Positions 30,664 through 38,558 of a stretch of 64,000 nucleotides of DNA are shown here, piece after piece. Below the pieces are notes generated by a model. It saw only the letters and a program-made list of their open reading frames with translations. It had not been told where the DNA came from and made no database searches. The position numbers were made by a program, and so were the translations under genes. Position 1 is the stretch's first letter. The number at the start of each line of letters is the position of its first letter. This DNA is from Dechloromonas sp. ZY10 (GTDB lineage: Bacteria > Pseudomonadota > Gammaproteobacteria > Burkholderiales > Rhodocyclaceae): positions 3,457,501 to 3,521,500 of the forward strand of contig NZ_CP144212.1 in assembly GCF_041378895.1 (NCBI RefSeq), in the 5' to 3' direction.

Positions 30664-31134
30664 ATGAACTTCGAGCACCTTATCCAGATCAACGATCTGA
30701 ACAACCCACTGACCGAAACCCTGACCCGCGCCCAAATCTGGGCCGGATTGCTGCACCGCGTCGAAGACGCCACCCCCTTCCTCCCCGGATTGGAACGCTG
30801 CACCGTGATTGAGCGCCACGCCGATTACCTGCTGCGCGACCTCGACTTCGGCGCCGCGATCATCCGCGACCGGGTGACGATGGCTCATGAGCAGTGGGTC
30901 CGCTTCGAGATCGAAGCCAACGCCCAGCACGCCGGCGGCAGCCTGACCATCAGCATCGAGGAACCGGAAGCCGGCGCGCTGTTCCTGCGCTTTGCCTACG
31001 CCACCGGTTTCGCCGCCAACCCGAATTCGGAAGACCGGGCCTACATCGACTACGTGAAATCGGCGTATCAGCAGTCCGACCTCGATTGCGTCAGCATCAT
31101 CCGGACGCTGGCGGCGCAGGGCAGCCTGCAGTAA
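30664..31134 (+). CDS. SRPBCC family protein, AtaL-like (DUF1857)
   Basis: A 156-residue protein with the pattern TLTRAQIWAGLLHRVEDATPFLPGLERCTV at the start (split by one turn) and IIRDRVTMAHEQWVRFE, which matches the AtaL-like branch of the START/Bet v1 fold, a cavity that binds small hydrophobic ligands. The ligand and role are unknown. No signal peptide or membrane segment is present. Confidence 0.75.
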   Translation: MNFEHLIQINDLNNPLTETLTRAQIWAGLLHRVEDATPFLPGLERCTVIERHADYLLRDLDFGAAIIRDRVTMAHEQWVRFEIEANAQHAGGSLTISIEEPEAGALFLRFAYATGFAANPNSEDRAYIDYVKSAYQQSDLDCVSIIRTLAAQGSLQ

Positions 31135-31188
31135 GCGCGGCCCCGCCGCTGCCCTCGCTGCCGGGCGCCAGGCCCGGCCTGAACCAGC

Positions 31189-31740
31189 TTAGAAATTGAC
31201 GCCGAGCTTGACCGCCAGCGTCCAGTTTTCCAGCCCCACCGCCTCGCGCCGGTCGGTGTTCAGGTAGCGCAGGTCGATCCCCGAAAAATAATGGCCGCTG
31301 CGATATGCAACGCCAGCAGCGGCGCCGTAGCCGAACAAATCCTTGTCGCCGCGCTCGGCATCGGCCTTGACCCAGGCCAGCGCCGGACCCGCGCCGAAGG
31401 AGAAGCCCCCGCCCAGCGGCACGGTATAGCGCGGCGACAACTCCAGCGCGGTCGCCTTGAGCCCGGACTGATCGACACGGTTGAGCGCCAGATGGGTGCG
31501 AATCCGGTTGTCGGCGGTCTGCACCAGGCCGCAATTCATGCTCAACTCCAGGCCATAAACCGCCATCGACTGATCGCGGCCGGCACTGGCCTGCATCACC
31601 CCGGCGCTGACGGCCAGGGTCGGCTCGGCCTTGTAGCCGGACTCTAGGATGGGCAGGAACTTGAGCCCCTCGGCCAGAACCGGCGTGGCAACAACAGACA
31701 GGCCCGCCAGCAGCGCAGCGGCAAAAAGTTTCTTCGACAT
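31189..31740 (-). CDS. Outer-membrane beta-barrel protein, YfaZ-like
   Basis: A 183-residue protein with a clear signal peptide ending VVATPVLAEG. The mature part alternates hydrophobic and polar residues in strands (AVYGLELSMNCG, RYTVPLGGGFSFGAGPALAW) and ends in an aromatic residue (VKLGVNF), the signal for insertion by the BAM complex. The size suggests an eight-stranded barrel. YfaZ is the closest family I can suggest; the function is unknown. Confidence 0.7.
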   Translation of the reverse strand: MSKKLFAAALLAGLSVVATPVLAEGLKFLPILESGYKAEPTLAVSAGVMQASAGRDQSMAVYGLELSMNCGLVQTADNRIRTHLALNRVDQSGLKATALELSPRYTVPLGGGFSFGAGPALAWVKADAERGDKDLFGYGAAAGVAYRSGHYFSGIDLRYLNTDRREAVGLENWTLAVKLGVNF

Positions 31741-31956
31741 GCTTGCCTCACAAAGAAAATCAGAAAACGCTGATTTTCCCCTTTACCCCATCTGCCGTCT
31801 GTAACCCAGGTTACCCAGCGGGACTGAAAAACACAGAATTTCACCGCGAAAAATCAGTATTTTCCGAAGCGCGTTTCCACTCCACAAAGAGCAGCCGGCG
31901 GCGTAGGATTGCCCTGTTCGTTTTGTCCTACGTTCCAACCTGAAGGAGGCTTGCTA

Positions 31957-32148
31957 ATGAAGTCGACGATGTTGATCGAGCGCGGCGCAAACTATCTTTG
32001 CGTCAAACTGGGTGAAGTGGTCACCGCCATGCAACAGGTAGCCATGCTCAAGGGCCAACCGATGTGGGAGGTCGAACGAACGCAGGGCGGGCAAACCAAG
32101 CGCTACATCGTTCCGGCGCGCAGCCTGAGCCCCTTGGCCGCCGGCTGA
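31957..32148 (+). CDS. Small conserved hypothetical protein, 63 residues
   Basis: ATG 31957 has an excellent GAAGGAGG ribosome-binding site, and a strong intrinsic terminator follows 20 bases after the stop, so this is a real transcription unit. The protein (MKSTMLIERGANYLCVKLGE...) is slightly basic, has no membrane segment and matches no family I know. The 215 bases upstream, back to the barrel gene, hold no other gene and are AT-rich near 31780-31870, suitable for divergent promoters. Confidence 0.7.
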   Translation: MKSTMLIERGANYLCVKLGEVVTAMQQVAMLKGQPMWEVERTQGGQTKRYIVPARSLSPLAAG

Positions 32149-32167
32149 TCGCCGCCGCCAAGCACCA

Positions 32168-32196
32168 AGCCGAAGGCCTCTGCCTTCGGCTTTTTT
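32168..32196 (+). terminator. Intrinsic terminator
   Basis: A 10-bp perfect stem (AGCCGAAGGC / GCCTTCGGCT) with loop CTCT runs into six T. It ends the 63-residue gene; the stop codon of the convergent LysR gene lies in the T-run. Confidence 0.9.
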
Positions 32197-33106
32197 ATTG
32201 CCCAGGTGGGTCGACCGCGTCGGCCACCAGCGTCGGCAAGCAGGCGAGCAAACGCTGCGCCAGCGGCCCCGCTTGCAGCGGCACCGCCACCGCCCACTCG
32301 GCCTGGGCATCGGCGTCGAGCAGCGGCCGGCAGGTCGTTCCCGGCCCCGCCTGTGCGGCCAGTCCGGCAGGAACCACGGCGATGCCGAAGCCGGCCGCCA
32401 CCAGATCGAGCATCGCCGTCTTGCGCGACAGGACCGGCGCCAACAGCGGGACAAAGCCGCGTTCCAGGCACAGATCGGCCACACGGCGAGCCAGCCCCCC
32501 GCGTTCGCGGTGCACCGCCGAAACAAAGGGATAAGGCGCCAGCTCGGCCAGATGCAAAGCGGTCCGCTCAGCCAGCGGATGCCCTGCCGGCAGCAGCACC
32601 TGCAATGGCTCGGGCGGCAGCGGCAGCAGCCGCACCGCCGGGTCGCGACGCAGCAGCGGCAGGCGCACCAGGCCGAGGTCGGCCTTGCCAGCCGCGATCT
32701 CGGCGATTTGCAACTCCGACGACAAGCGGTCGAGATCGACCCGCAACCGCGGCACTTGCGCCAGCAACTGCCGCAGCCAGGGCAGGAAGACCGGCACCGG
32801 CGTCGAGCTCGAATGCAGCAGGCGCAGCACACCGCCCTGCCCGTGCGCCAGATCGCGCCCCTCTTCGGCCGCCTCGTCAAGCTCGCGCAGACAGTTCTGC
32901 ATCCGCACGCGATAACGTTCGCCGGCCGGCGTCAGGCGCACGCCGCGCGGTAGCCGCTCGAACAGCGGAAAACCGAGTTCCTCCTCCAGCAAGGCAATCT
33001 GGCGGCTGAGCGCCGGCTGCGCGACAAACAGGGCCGCCGCCGCTGCGGTAAAGCTGCCGAACTCGGCAACGGTCAGGAAATAGCGAATCTGGCGCAAGCT
33101 AGACAT
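32195..33106 (-). CDS. LysR family transcriptional regulator
   Basis: A 303-residue regulator. The N-terminal winged helix (MSSLRQIRYFLTVAEFGSFT, then AQPALSRQIALLEEELGFPLFER) and the periplasmic-binding-like effector domain (VLLPAGHPLAERT, GFGIAVVPAGL) are complete. ATG 33106 is preferred to ATG 33127, as it gives the usual LysR N-terminus. It is divergent from the TauE-type exporter gene, the classical arrangement for a LysR regulator and its target, so it probably controls that transporter. Confidence 0.88.
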   Translation of the reverse strand: MSSLRQIRYFLTVAEFGSFTAAAAALFVAQPALSRQIALLEEELGFPLFERLPRGVRLTPAGERYRVRMQNCLRELDEAAEEGRDLAHGQGGVLRLLHSSSTPVPVFLPWLRQLLAQVPRLRVDLDRLSSELQIAEIAAGKADLGLVRLPLLRRDPAVRLLPLPPEPLQVLLPAGHPLAERTALHLAELAPYPFVSAVHRERGGLARRVADLCLERGFVPLLAPVLSRKTAMLDLVAAGFGIAVVPAGLAAQAGPGTTCRPLLDADAQAEWAVAVPLQAGPLAQRLLACLPTLVADAVDPPGQ

Positions 33107-33210
33107 AACTTTAAAGAATACCAACAAGCATTATTTGATATTTTATTGATGGATAGCCTGGCGACACAATCGGCGCACCTGATCGGCACAACGCCCTACC
33201 GGAGCCCGCC
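33107..33210. promoter_or_regulatory. AT-rich divergent promoter region, LysR / TauE genes
   Basis: The 104 bases between the two divergent starts contain a strongly AT-rich stretch (about 33107-33150) in otherwise GC-rich DNA. It is the likely place for the LysR binding site and both promoters. I could not fix a single T-N11-A box with confidence. Confidence 0.4.
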
Positions 33211-34032
33211 ATGTCCCTTCTCCCCGTCTTCCCCAGCTTTACCTCGCTCGCAGAACTGGCGCCCCTGCCGCCACTGCCGCTCGCCCTCGACCTGCCGACG
33301 CTGGCTTGGGCCGGTCTGGCCCTGACCCTGGCCTACACGCTGTTTGCGCTGCTCGGCTTTGGCACCGCACTGATTGCCAGCCCGCCTCTGGCCAGCGTGC
33401 TGCCAGTTGCGCAGGTCATTCCCTTGCTTGCCCTGCTCGATTTTGCCGGCGCCGCCAGCCGGGCTTGGCGCGCCCGCCGGAACATCGCCACCGCCGAATT
33501 GCGGCGCCTGCTGCCGGGGATGCTCGCCGGGCAGACGCTCGGCATCATGCTGCTGGTGCAGCTGCCGGCGCCGCTGATGGCCGGCTTGCTGGGCAGTTTT
33601 GTCGTCGTTCAGGGCTGGCGCGGGCTGCTCGCCGCCCAGCCCGAAGCCACTGCCCCCGGCGCAGCACCGGCTCAACGGGCGATCTGGCCGGCGCTCTGCG
33701 GCGGCCTGCTGGGCGGACTGTTCGGCAGCGGCGGCTTCATGTACGCCAGCTATCTGGAACGCCAGCTTGCCGACCGGCAGGCCTTTCGTGCCACCCAGGC
33801 GGTGCTGATCGCGCTCTCGACGGCCTGGCGCATCGCGCTCTGCGTCGTCGCCGGCAGTCTCGACCGGGCCTTGCTGCTGACCGCGCTGCTGCTCTCGCCC
33901 AGCCTGCTGCTCGGGCACTGGCTGGCCGCCCGCATCGACGCCGGGCTCAATCGCCAACGCCTGCGCCAGTTGCTCAATCTGCTCCTGCTGCTCGCCGGCA
34001 GCCTGCTGATCTGGCGCCATCTGCCGCTCTAG
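33211..34032 (+). CDS. Sulfite exporter TauE/SafE family permease
   Basis: A 273-residue inner-membrane protein with about eight hydrophobic segments in two half-repeats. The repeat glycine pattern LFALLGFGTALIASPPL in the first half and CGGLLGGLFGSGGFMYASYL in the second is typical of the family, which exports sulfite, sulfoacetate or related organosulfur anions. The neighbouring divergent LysR gene is its likely regulator. The substrate is not determined. Confidence 0.82.
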   Translation: MSLLPVFPSFTSLAELAPLPPLPLALDLPTLAWAGLALTLAYTLFALLGFGTALIASPPLASVLPVAQVIPLLALLDFAGAASRAWRARRNIATAELRRLLPGMLAGQTLGIMLLVQLPAPLMAGLLGSFVVVQGWRGLLAAQPEATAPGAAPAQRAIWPALCGGLLGGLFGSGGFMYASYLERQLADRQAFRATQAVLIALSTAWRIALCVVAGSLDRALLLTALLLSPSLLLGHWLAARIDAGLNRQRLRQLLNLLLLLAGSLLIWRHLPL

Positions 34033-34105
34033 CCCCACCAGCCAGAGCGTTCCCCCGGCGGACGGGAACTGCTATCGTCGCGCCCCCGCTCCCCGGCTTC
34101 CGCTC

Positions 34106-34447
34106 ATGCTGCTCTTCGCCAAATCCCTGCTCGGCGCAGTCGCCGTGCTGATCATCGCGCTGCTGGCCAAAAGCCGCAGCTTCTACATCGCCGGTCTGGT
34201 GCCGCTGTTCCCGACCTTCGCGCTGATCGCCCACGCCCTCGTCGCGCAGGAACAAGGCCAAGCCGCGCTGCGCAGCACCGCGCTGTTCGGCCTGTTTGCG
34301 CTACTCCCCTACGCCGCCTACCTGGGCACCGTGGTCTGGCTGGCCGAACGCTGCCGCCTGCTGCACACCCTGCTCGCCGCCACCGCCGTCTGGCTGCTCG
34401 CCGCCGCCCTCCTGCTCTGGGCCTGGAGCCGCTTGCAAGCGGCCTGA
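34106..34447 (+). CDS. glpM: GlpM family membrane protein
   Basis: A 113-residue protein with about four hydrophobic helices. The segment KSRSFYIAGLVPLFPTFALI near residue 25 is the hallmark of GlpM, first described beside glycerol metabolism genes of Pseudomonas and linked there to alginate production. The molecular function is unknown. No glycerol genes are nearby. Confidence 0.8.
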   Translation: MLLFAKSLLGAVAVLIIALLAKSRSFYIAGLVPLFPTFALIAHALVAQEQGQAALRSTALFGLFALLPYAAYLGTVVWLAERCRLLHTLLAATAVWLLAAALLLWAWSRLQAA

Positions 34448-34465
34448 GCCGACGGCCAGCGCCGC

Positions 34466-34687
34466 TTACCTGGCGGTCGGCGCAGGCACCGCTGCCGACG
34501 GATCGTGCTCGCCCGGCTCGATCCCCCAGTCGCCCCATTGATACCAATCGTCGCCCAGCATCTCGGCCGGATGCTGGGTCCGCCCCGACCCATTGCCGCA
34601 CATCAACGCATCCTTGGCGCAATAACGGTCGCAACCCCAGCAAATGCGCTCGGGGTGCTTCGGGTGGAGGGGAAATTTCTTGGCCAT
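34466..34687 (-). CDS. DUF3079 family protein
   Basis: A 73-residue protein starting MAKKFPLHPKHPERICWGCD, with cysteines in CWGCDRYCAKDALMCGNG that probably bind a metal, followed by RTQHPAEMLGDDW. This is the DUF3079 pattern. Function unknown. Its start is the last core-type sequence before the cassette region. Confidence 0.85.
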   Translation of the reverse strand: MAKKFPLHPKHPERICWGCDRYCAKDALMCGNGSGRTQHPAEMLGDDWYQWGDWGIEPGEHDPSAAVPAPTAR

Positions 34688-34880
34688 GTGCGGCAGCTTA
34701 ACCGGGCCGGATTAAGTTGGCCTTGACCTTACGCAAGCGGGCTGAAGTAGGCTGAAACGAGATCAGTCTGGACGGTGGGAAGCGCCCTGAACGGTCTGTG
34801 ACCGTGATCAAAAGCTGATGCTCGACGTGATGGGCTGTCGACGGAATTGTTAGCCGCGCGCCAATGAACTATTTGTGTAG
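34688..34880. other. Border region with a possible truncated attC
   Basis: No gene is supported here. On the minus strand 34832-34855 reads like the 5' half of an integron attC (core GGCTAAC at 34849-34855 followed by CAATTCCGTCGACAG), downstream of the DUF2026 cassette gene, but I do not find the matching 3' half, so the site is probably truncated at the cluster border. Confidence 0.35.
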
Positions 34881-35200
34881 TTACCACGCTCCCTCCAAGA
34901 CCAGTTTCGACAATCCAACCTGCTTGATTCTCCCAGCCTGATCTCCGATGCCCACGAAGGGGGCCATCTTCTTTGGGGGCGGTACATACCACTGTGTGCA
35001 AATACTTACGAGGTCTGCGTGCGCCTTTTTTTGACCAAAATTTGCCATAAGTGAGACTGTAAGTTCAGGATTGGGAACGTGGATGAAAGCACCTGCATTA
35101 TTCAGACCATCGGGATGGATGGCTCGTGCCTCAGCCGGCTTCTGAAACATCAGACGAGGGACTATTTTTCCCGCGCGTTCAAAAGTAACCATTTCATTAA

Positions 35201-36525
35201 CAGGATGCTCAAAAACCCTGACTAACCGATGCTGATGAGATAATTGGCGGGTTGTCAGGACGAGATTGAAGCAGATGAGGACGGCGGATACGACACAGCA
35301 TGCGATGTTTAGCTATCGGAGTCTGGAGGAGCGGATCCCGGCAGGGCATCCGTTGCGCAAACTGCGCGTGCTAGTCGATGGCATTCTCGCTTCGATGAAT
35401 GGCACGTTTGCCAAGTTGTACTCGCACACGGGACGCCCGGGCATTCCGGCGGAACGACTGCTGCGTGCGAGCTTGATTCAGGTGTTGTTCTCCATCCGCT
35501 CGGAACGGCAACTGGTCCAGCACATTGAGTACAACCTGTTGTACCGGTGGTTTGTTGGCCTGTCGATGGATGAAGGCATCTGGGCGGCGACCACCTTTAC
35601 CGAGAACCGGGATCGGCTCTTTACCGAGGACATCATGCGTGAGTTCTTTGGCAAGGTCGTTGCCCTGGCACAGTGGAAGCGACTGACCTCGCATGAGCAT
35701 TTCACCGTGGATGGGACGCTGATTGAAGCCTGGGCCTCGATGAAGAGCTTTGTGTCCAAGGATGGTTCGGGGAAGCCACCCGAAGGTGGTGGCAAGAACC
35801 CGACGGTGGACTTCAAGGGCGAGAAGCGTAGCAATGAGACGCACGCCTCCACCACCGATGATCAGGCTCGACTCTTCAAGAAGAGTGCGGGCGACAAATC
35901 TCGCCTGTGCTACATGGGGCACGCCCTGATGGAGAACCGTAACGGTCTGGTGGTGGATGTTGAAGCGACCCAAGCGACCGGCAAGGCAGAACGCGAAGCA
36001 GCGCTGAGGATGACGGCCCGGACGATGAAGGCGGGCAGTACGCTGGGGGCGGACAAAGGCTACGACACCGCCGACTTCGTGCAATCACTGCGCGAGATGA
36101 AGGTGACCCCGCATGTGGCGGCAAAGCAATCTGGCTCGGCGATTGATGGCCGCACAACCCGGCATGCGGGCTATGCGGTCAGCCTGAAGAAGCGGAAGTT
36201 GGTGGAAGAGATTTTTGGGTGGAGCAAGACCATCGGAGGTCTGCGCAAAACCCGTTTGATTGGCTTGGCGAAAGTGAAGGCTCAAACCGTCTTCACTTTC
36301 GCTTGTTACAACCTGACCCGGATGGCAACGCTGTTCGGCTGGCGATTGTCTGCGACATAGGGCGAAGTCTGCCTGCTGATCGCCGAAAGGCGGGCAGCAA
36401 ACCCCAAAGAGGCAAAGAAACCGCCTGAAACCCGGTTTCGACGTGCCACAAAGGGAATGTCGGAGAAGTTTGAACATCGTCAGCAACGAATAGCCGAAGG
36501 CATCGCGGCGTTTTTGAGCATCCTG
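35201..36525 (+). mobile_element. IS5-family insertion sequence
   Basis: The 1,325-bp element has identical 16-bp terminal inverted repeats CAGGATGCTCAAAAAC at 35201-35216 and, inverted, 36510-36525. TTAA flanks both ends (35197-35200 and 36526-36529) as the target duplication. One transposase gene fills it. It sits inside the DUF2026 gene in the opposite orientation. Confidence 0.9.
35275..36360 (+). CDS. IS5-family transposase
   Basis: A 361-residue DDE transposase. The N-terminal SYRSLEERIPAGHPLRKLR and RLLRASLIQVLFSIRSERQL are typical of the IS5/IS1182-like enzymes; catalytic Asp residues lie in HFTVDGTLIEAW and LGADKGYDTADFV, and the Glu in KKRKLVEEIFGWSKTIGGLRK, with the Y-(2)-R-(3)-E-(6)-K-like signature. 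The gene appears intact. ATG 35275 is used; TTG 35266 is also in frame. Confidence 0.9.
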   Translation: MRTADTTQHAMFSYRSLEERIPAGHPLRKLRVLVDGILASMNGTFAKLYSHTGRPGIPAERLLRASLIQVLFSIRSERQLVQHIEYNLLYRWFVGLSMDEGIWAATTFTENRDRLFTEDIMREFFGKVVALAQWKRLTSHEHFTVDGTLIEAWASMKSFVSKDGSGKPPEGGGKNPTVDFKGEKRSNETHASTTDDQARLFKKSAGDKSRLCYMGHALMENRNGLVVDVEATQATGKAEREAALRMTARTMKAGSTLGADKGYDTADFVQSLREMKVTPHVAAKQSGSAIDGRTTRHAGYAVSLKKRKLVEEIFGWSKTIGGLRKTRLIGLAKVKAQTVFTFACYNLTRMATLFGWRLSAT

Positions 36526-36874
36526 TTAAAGAGAGGTGCTGTGAGGTCAACAATCCAACCGTCAATCTCAATCCAACAGTGGAAGTGATCCTCGTCAGAA
36601 ATACACACACTTTTTTCGATGCCTCCCAAAAAAACTGAAAGATTTGTTGGAGTACATAGGTTGTAACCCGCGAAACCAACAATAGGGCGAGCAGATTTCA
36701 AACGATGATGGTGGCTTAAGAGATAGGCTCCAGCAATACCGAAGAATAGGCAGGCCTTGGAAGGGTCTCCTTCTTCGTTTGCCACAACAGCGTGAATGGT
36801 GCGAAACAGTCGCTCATACTCGGGAAGGGTAAGTGGCGGTCGGGTCCGCTTAGACGTATGCGACATAGTTGTTG

Positions 36875-36943
36875 GACTAACGTGGAGGTCAGCGGCGCTG
36901 CACGGCTTTATCGCGCAACGCCGGGTGGACCGCAGGGTTACAC
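36875..36943 (-). other. attC-like integron recombination site
   Basis: On the minus strand the 69-bp site runs from GTGTAAC (R'', overlapping the TAA of the gene at 36938) to CACGTTAGTC (R', 36875-36881). The two ends are imperfectly complementary with unpaired spacers, GGTC/GACC pairs in the L boxes, and CGGCG/CGCCG at the base of the inner loop. The DUF2026 start follows nine bases after it. Confidence 0.7.
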
Positions 36944-37555
36944 ATCATTTCTCAGCCTCTGCGGAATTGGGTCGATGACTTCGAGAACCTTCGTTTCCAA
37001 ATTGAATGCCAAAAGAACGATGCCGCCTGACGCTCTTGGTGCCTCCAAATTCGCGGCAAATTCGGCTTCTGCGGCGTGCGAGTGATATGCCTCAAGAAAC
37101 CCAATAAATGCGCAAAGCATTTCGTCGTACTCGCACTCAGAAACTTCACGCTGAATGAGGAGCTTGAAACGCAAACTGCCATTACCCTCTGCCATGATGG
37201 AATAGACAAGCGAGTATGGCTGGTTCGGCGTCGTTTTCCCTGCACTCGATACCACAGCTATTTGCGGGGCGGCTGGCCCCAGGAGTTTCTCTCGAAGTGA
37301 CTGGAACCCTGCCTTCAGTAAGTTGTAGTGATCTTTCCCCATCTCTTTCAAGAAGCCATCGAAGTATGACTTTCCGATGTAGATGAAGACCGCGGTAGGT
37401 ATTAGCCACTCCAGCCCGGCGTAAATTCCCCCATCCTCGCGTGACTTAATATCGAGCTTCAAGCGTTCGGTAGAAATTGTTCGCACAAATTCGGAGAAGA
37501 GCTCTTCTGGAATTGAGTCGACGTGAACGATTGCGATCTGAGGAGAAGTAGTCAT
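36938..37555 (-). CDS. Hypothetical cassette protein, 205 residues
   Basis: I do not recognise this family. The protein has an N-terminal soluble part (IVHVDSIPEELFSEFVRTI), one hydrophobic stretch (WLIPTAVFIYIGKSYFDGF), then a mixed domain with SLREKLLGPAAPQIAVVSS and a C-terminal AFNLETKVLEVIDPIPQ. Stop codon and attC overlap, as usual in gene cassettes, and base composition is AT-richer than the core. An attC site also lies directly upstream. Confidence 0.7.
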   Translation of the reverse strand: MTTSPQIAIVHVDSIPEELFSEFVRTISTERLKLDIKSREDGGIYAGLEWLIPTAVFIYIGKSYFDGFLKEMGKDHYNLLKAGFQSLREKLLGPAAPQIAVVSSAGKTTPNQPYSLVYSIMAEGNGSLRFKLLIQREVSECEYDEMLCAFIGFLEAYHSHAAEAEFAANLEAPRASGGIVLLAFNLETKVLEVIDPIPQRLRNDV

Positions 37556-37571
37556 AGCCTGCGCCTATGGG

Positions 37572-37664
37572 GCATAACGTTGGATGCAACCGGCGGAGCG
37601 CTCAGCGCGGGGGGAACTCCAAAAGCGTAGCTTTTGGGGCGTCTGGTTGACGGACTTGTTATGA
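37572..37664 (-). other. attC-like integron recombination site
   Basis: On the minus strand the 93-bp site begins TCATAACAAGTCCGTCAACC (R'' and L'', overlapping the stop of the gene at 37659) and ends CCGGTTGCATCCAACGTTATGC (L' and R', here split for reading). The ends pair as CATAAC/GTTATG and CAACC/GGTTG; the middle holds a small AAAAGC/GCTTTT hairpin common in environmental attC sites. Confidence 0.75.
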
Positions 37665-38183
37665 CCCGGTTGCATTTGCATAGCGAGCCCAGAATGATGC
37701 TAATAGAAATATCATTCCGATGCCCGCGATTACCCCTTTTGATGTGAAGAGGAGGTAGGCCGCAAGTGCCCGCGCCCCAAGCGGAATTACCATTGGTGCA
37801 AGCCCCTCAATAACGAGGCGATCAAGAACAGTTTTGAACGCGCCTAGCATTAGTACAACAGACATTAGGCCGAACGCTATCGCAATCAGAACTGTTCTTT
37901 GATCTTGTTCGAAAACAGCGACGAAACGAAGGGAGATGGCGCCCGCTACCATTACTGCAAACGCAATGACGTAGGTACGCAAGTTGTGTTTGAGAACCTG
38001 TACTTGTGCCTTTATTGCGTCGTTGGATTGGATTTGAATGTCGTGAATTCGATTTTTCGCCCATTCATCGAGTCGATCCTTAATTTTGCTCGAAATGAAG
38101 TAGTCGTAGCCCATGAAGATGGCAGCGACAACTTGCAGTTTCAGAATTGTGAGTTCAGACACCATGGTGGCTTGTCTTTGCAT
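37659..38183 (-). CDS. Hypothetical membrane protein of an integron cassette
   Basis: A protein of 168-174 residues (ATG 38183 lies in the attC-type box; ATG 38165 is the more natural start, MVSELTILKLQ). After an amphipathic helical region with RLDEWAKNRIHDIQIQSNDA it has three or four membrane segments (YVIAFAVMVAGAISLRFVAV, LIAIAFGLMSVVLMLGAF, VIAGIGMIFLLASFWARY). No known family. It ends in the attC site at 37572. Confidence 0.65.
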   Translation of the reverse strand: MQRQATMVSELTILKLQVVAAIFMGYDYFISSKIKDRLDEWAKNRIHDIQIQSNDAIKAQVQVLKHNLRTYVIAFAVMVAGAISLRFVAVFEQDQRTVLIAIAFGLMSVVLMLGAFKTVLDRLVIEGLAPMVIPLGARALAAYLLFTSKGVIAGIGMIFLLASFWARYANATGS

Positions 38184-38186
38184 AAC
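38180..38186 (-). other. Lone R'-type integron core box
   Basis: GTTATGC on the minus strand, preceded by CACGTTATG context, lies directly upstream of the membrane-protein cassette and matches the R' box of the neighbouring attC. No partner R'' box is visible in the next 120 bases, so this may be an attI-like or secondary integration border. From here to 38490 no gene is well supported; an open frame at 38192-38413 (plus, one membrane helix, MDFNLAGSVACL) is possible but weak. Confidence 0.4.
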
Positions 38187-38493
38187 GTGAAATGGACTTC
38201 AATCTTGCAGGGTCTGTCGCCTGCTTGATATCCATATTAGTGCTGTGCATGCCTGTAATCCCCCTTGCCATCTTGTTCTTCGTGACTGCGCCGTACGTAC
38301 GAACAGCGCTAAATACCCGGCCAAACCCTGCTGGCCACGAAACGTGCCAATGGAATTATACGGCTGTCTTCGGACTCATTGAGCAGCGGCTGCTTCTGGC
38401 CGCTTCTTGCTAATGACTGCCTACAAGCCACAGGTTCAGGCAGCCTTCAGCCACACACCCAAGCGCCGCCCCACCAAACCACAGACGTAAAAA

Positions 38494-38517
38494 AGCCGAA
38501 GGCCAAGGCCTTCGGCT
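38494..38517 (-). terminator. Intrinsic terminator after the ABC-F gene
   Basis: An 11-bp stem (AGCCGAAGGCC) with a two-base centre, followed on the minus strand by a T-run, 41 bases after the ABC-F stop. One copy of the recurrent CACGGTCGAC motif (38524-38533) lies between gene and terminator. Confidence 0.8.
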
Positions 38518-38558
38518 GCTTTCCACGGTCGACGCCCGAAAACGGGCAAAAACCTGTT

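Larger units (their letters stand above)
34881..36866 (-). pseudogene. DUF2026 family gene interrupted by an IS5-family element
   Basis: The 5' part (36866 down to 36526) encodes PPLTLPEYERLFRTIHAVV, ACLFFGIAGAYLL and HFHCWIEIDGWIVDLTAPLF. The 3' part (35196 down to 34881) encodes RLMFQKPAEARAIHPDGLNNAG and ends QWYVPPPKKMAPFVGIGDQ...LEGAW. Removing the IS and one copy of TTAA joins the two in frame (...APLF-NE-MVTF...) and gives a 218-residue protein with the full DUF2026 pattern. The gene is therefore intact apart from the insertion and was probably knocked out recently. It is a cassette gene, starting nine bases after an attC site. The family has no known function. Confidence 0.85.
34832..38186 (-). 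other. Integron cassette cluster without integrase (CALIN-like)
   Basis: Three genes of unknown or DUF function are all on the minus strand, each preceded by an R'-type GTTRRRY-like box and followed by an attC-like hairpin that overlaps its stop codon (sites at 36875-36943 and 37572-37664, a lone R' box at 38180-38186, and a damaged site near 34850). The genes are AT-richer than the flanks. No integron integrase gene is in the window. This is the arrangement of cassette arrays in chromosomal integrons; call based on structure only. Confidence 0.65.

Noticed and set aside
34729-35001. 90-codon open frame on the minus strand at the cassette border
   Set aside because: It overlaps the true reading frame of the DUF2026 C-terminus in another frame and crosses the truncated attC.
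38192-38413. 73-codon open frame with one membrane helix on the plus strand
   Set aside because: It begins in the integron-type box, is opposite in direction to the cassettes, has no clear ribosome-binding site and no known relative; kept only as a remark.
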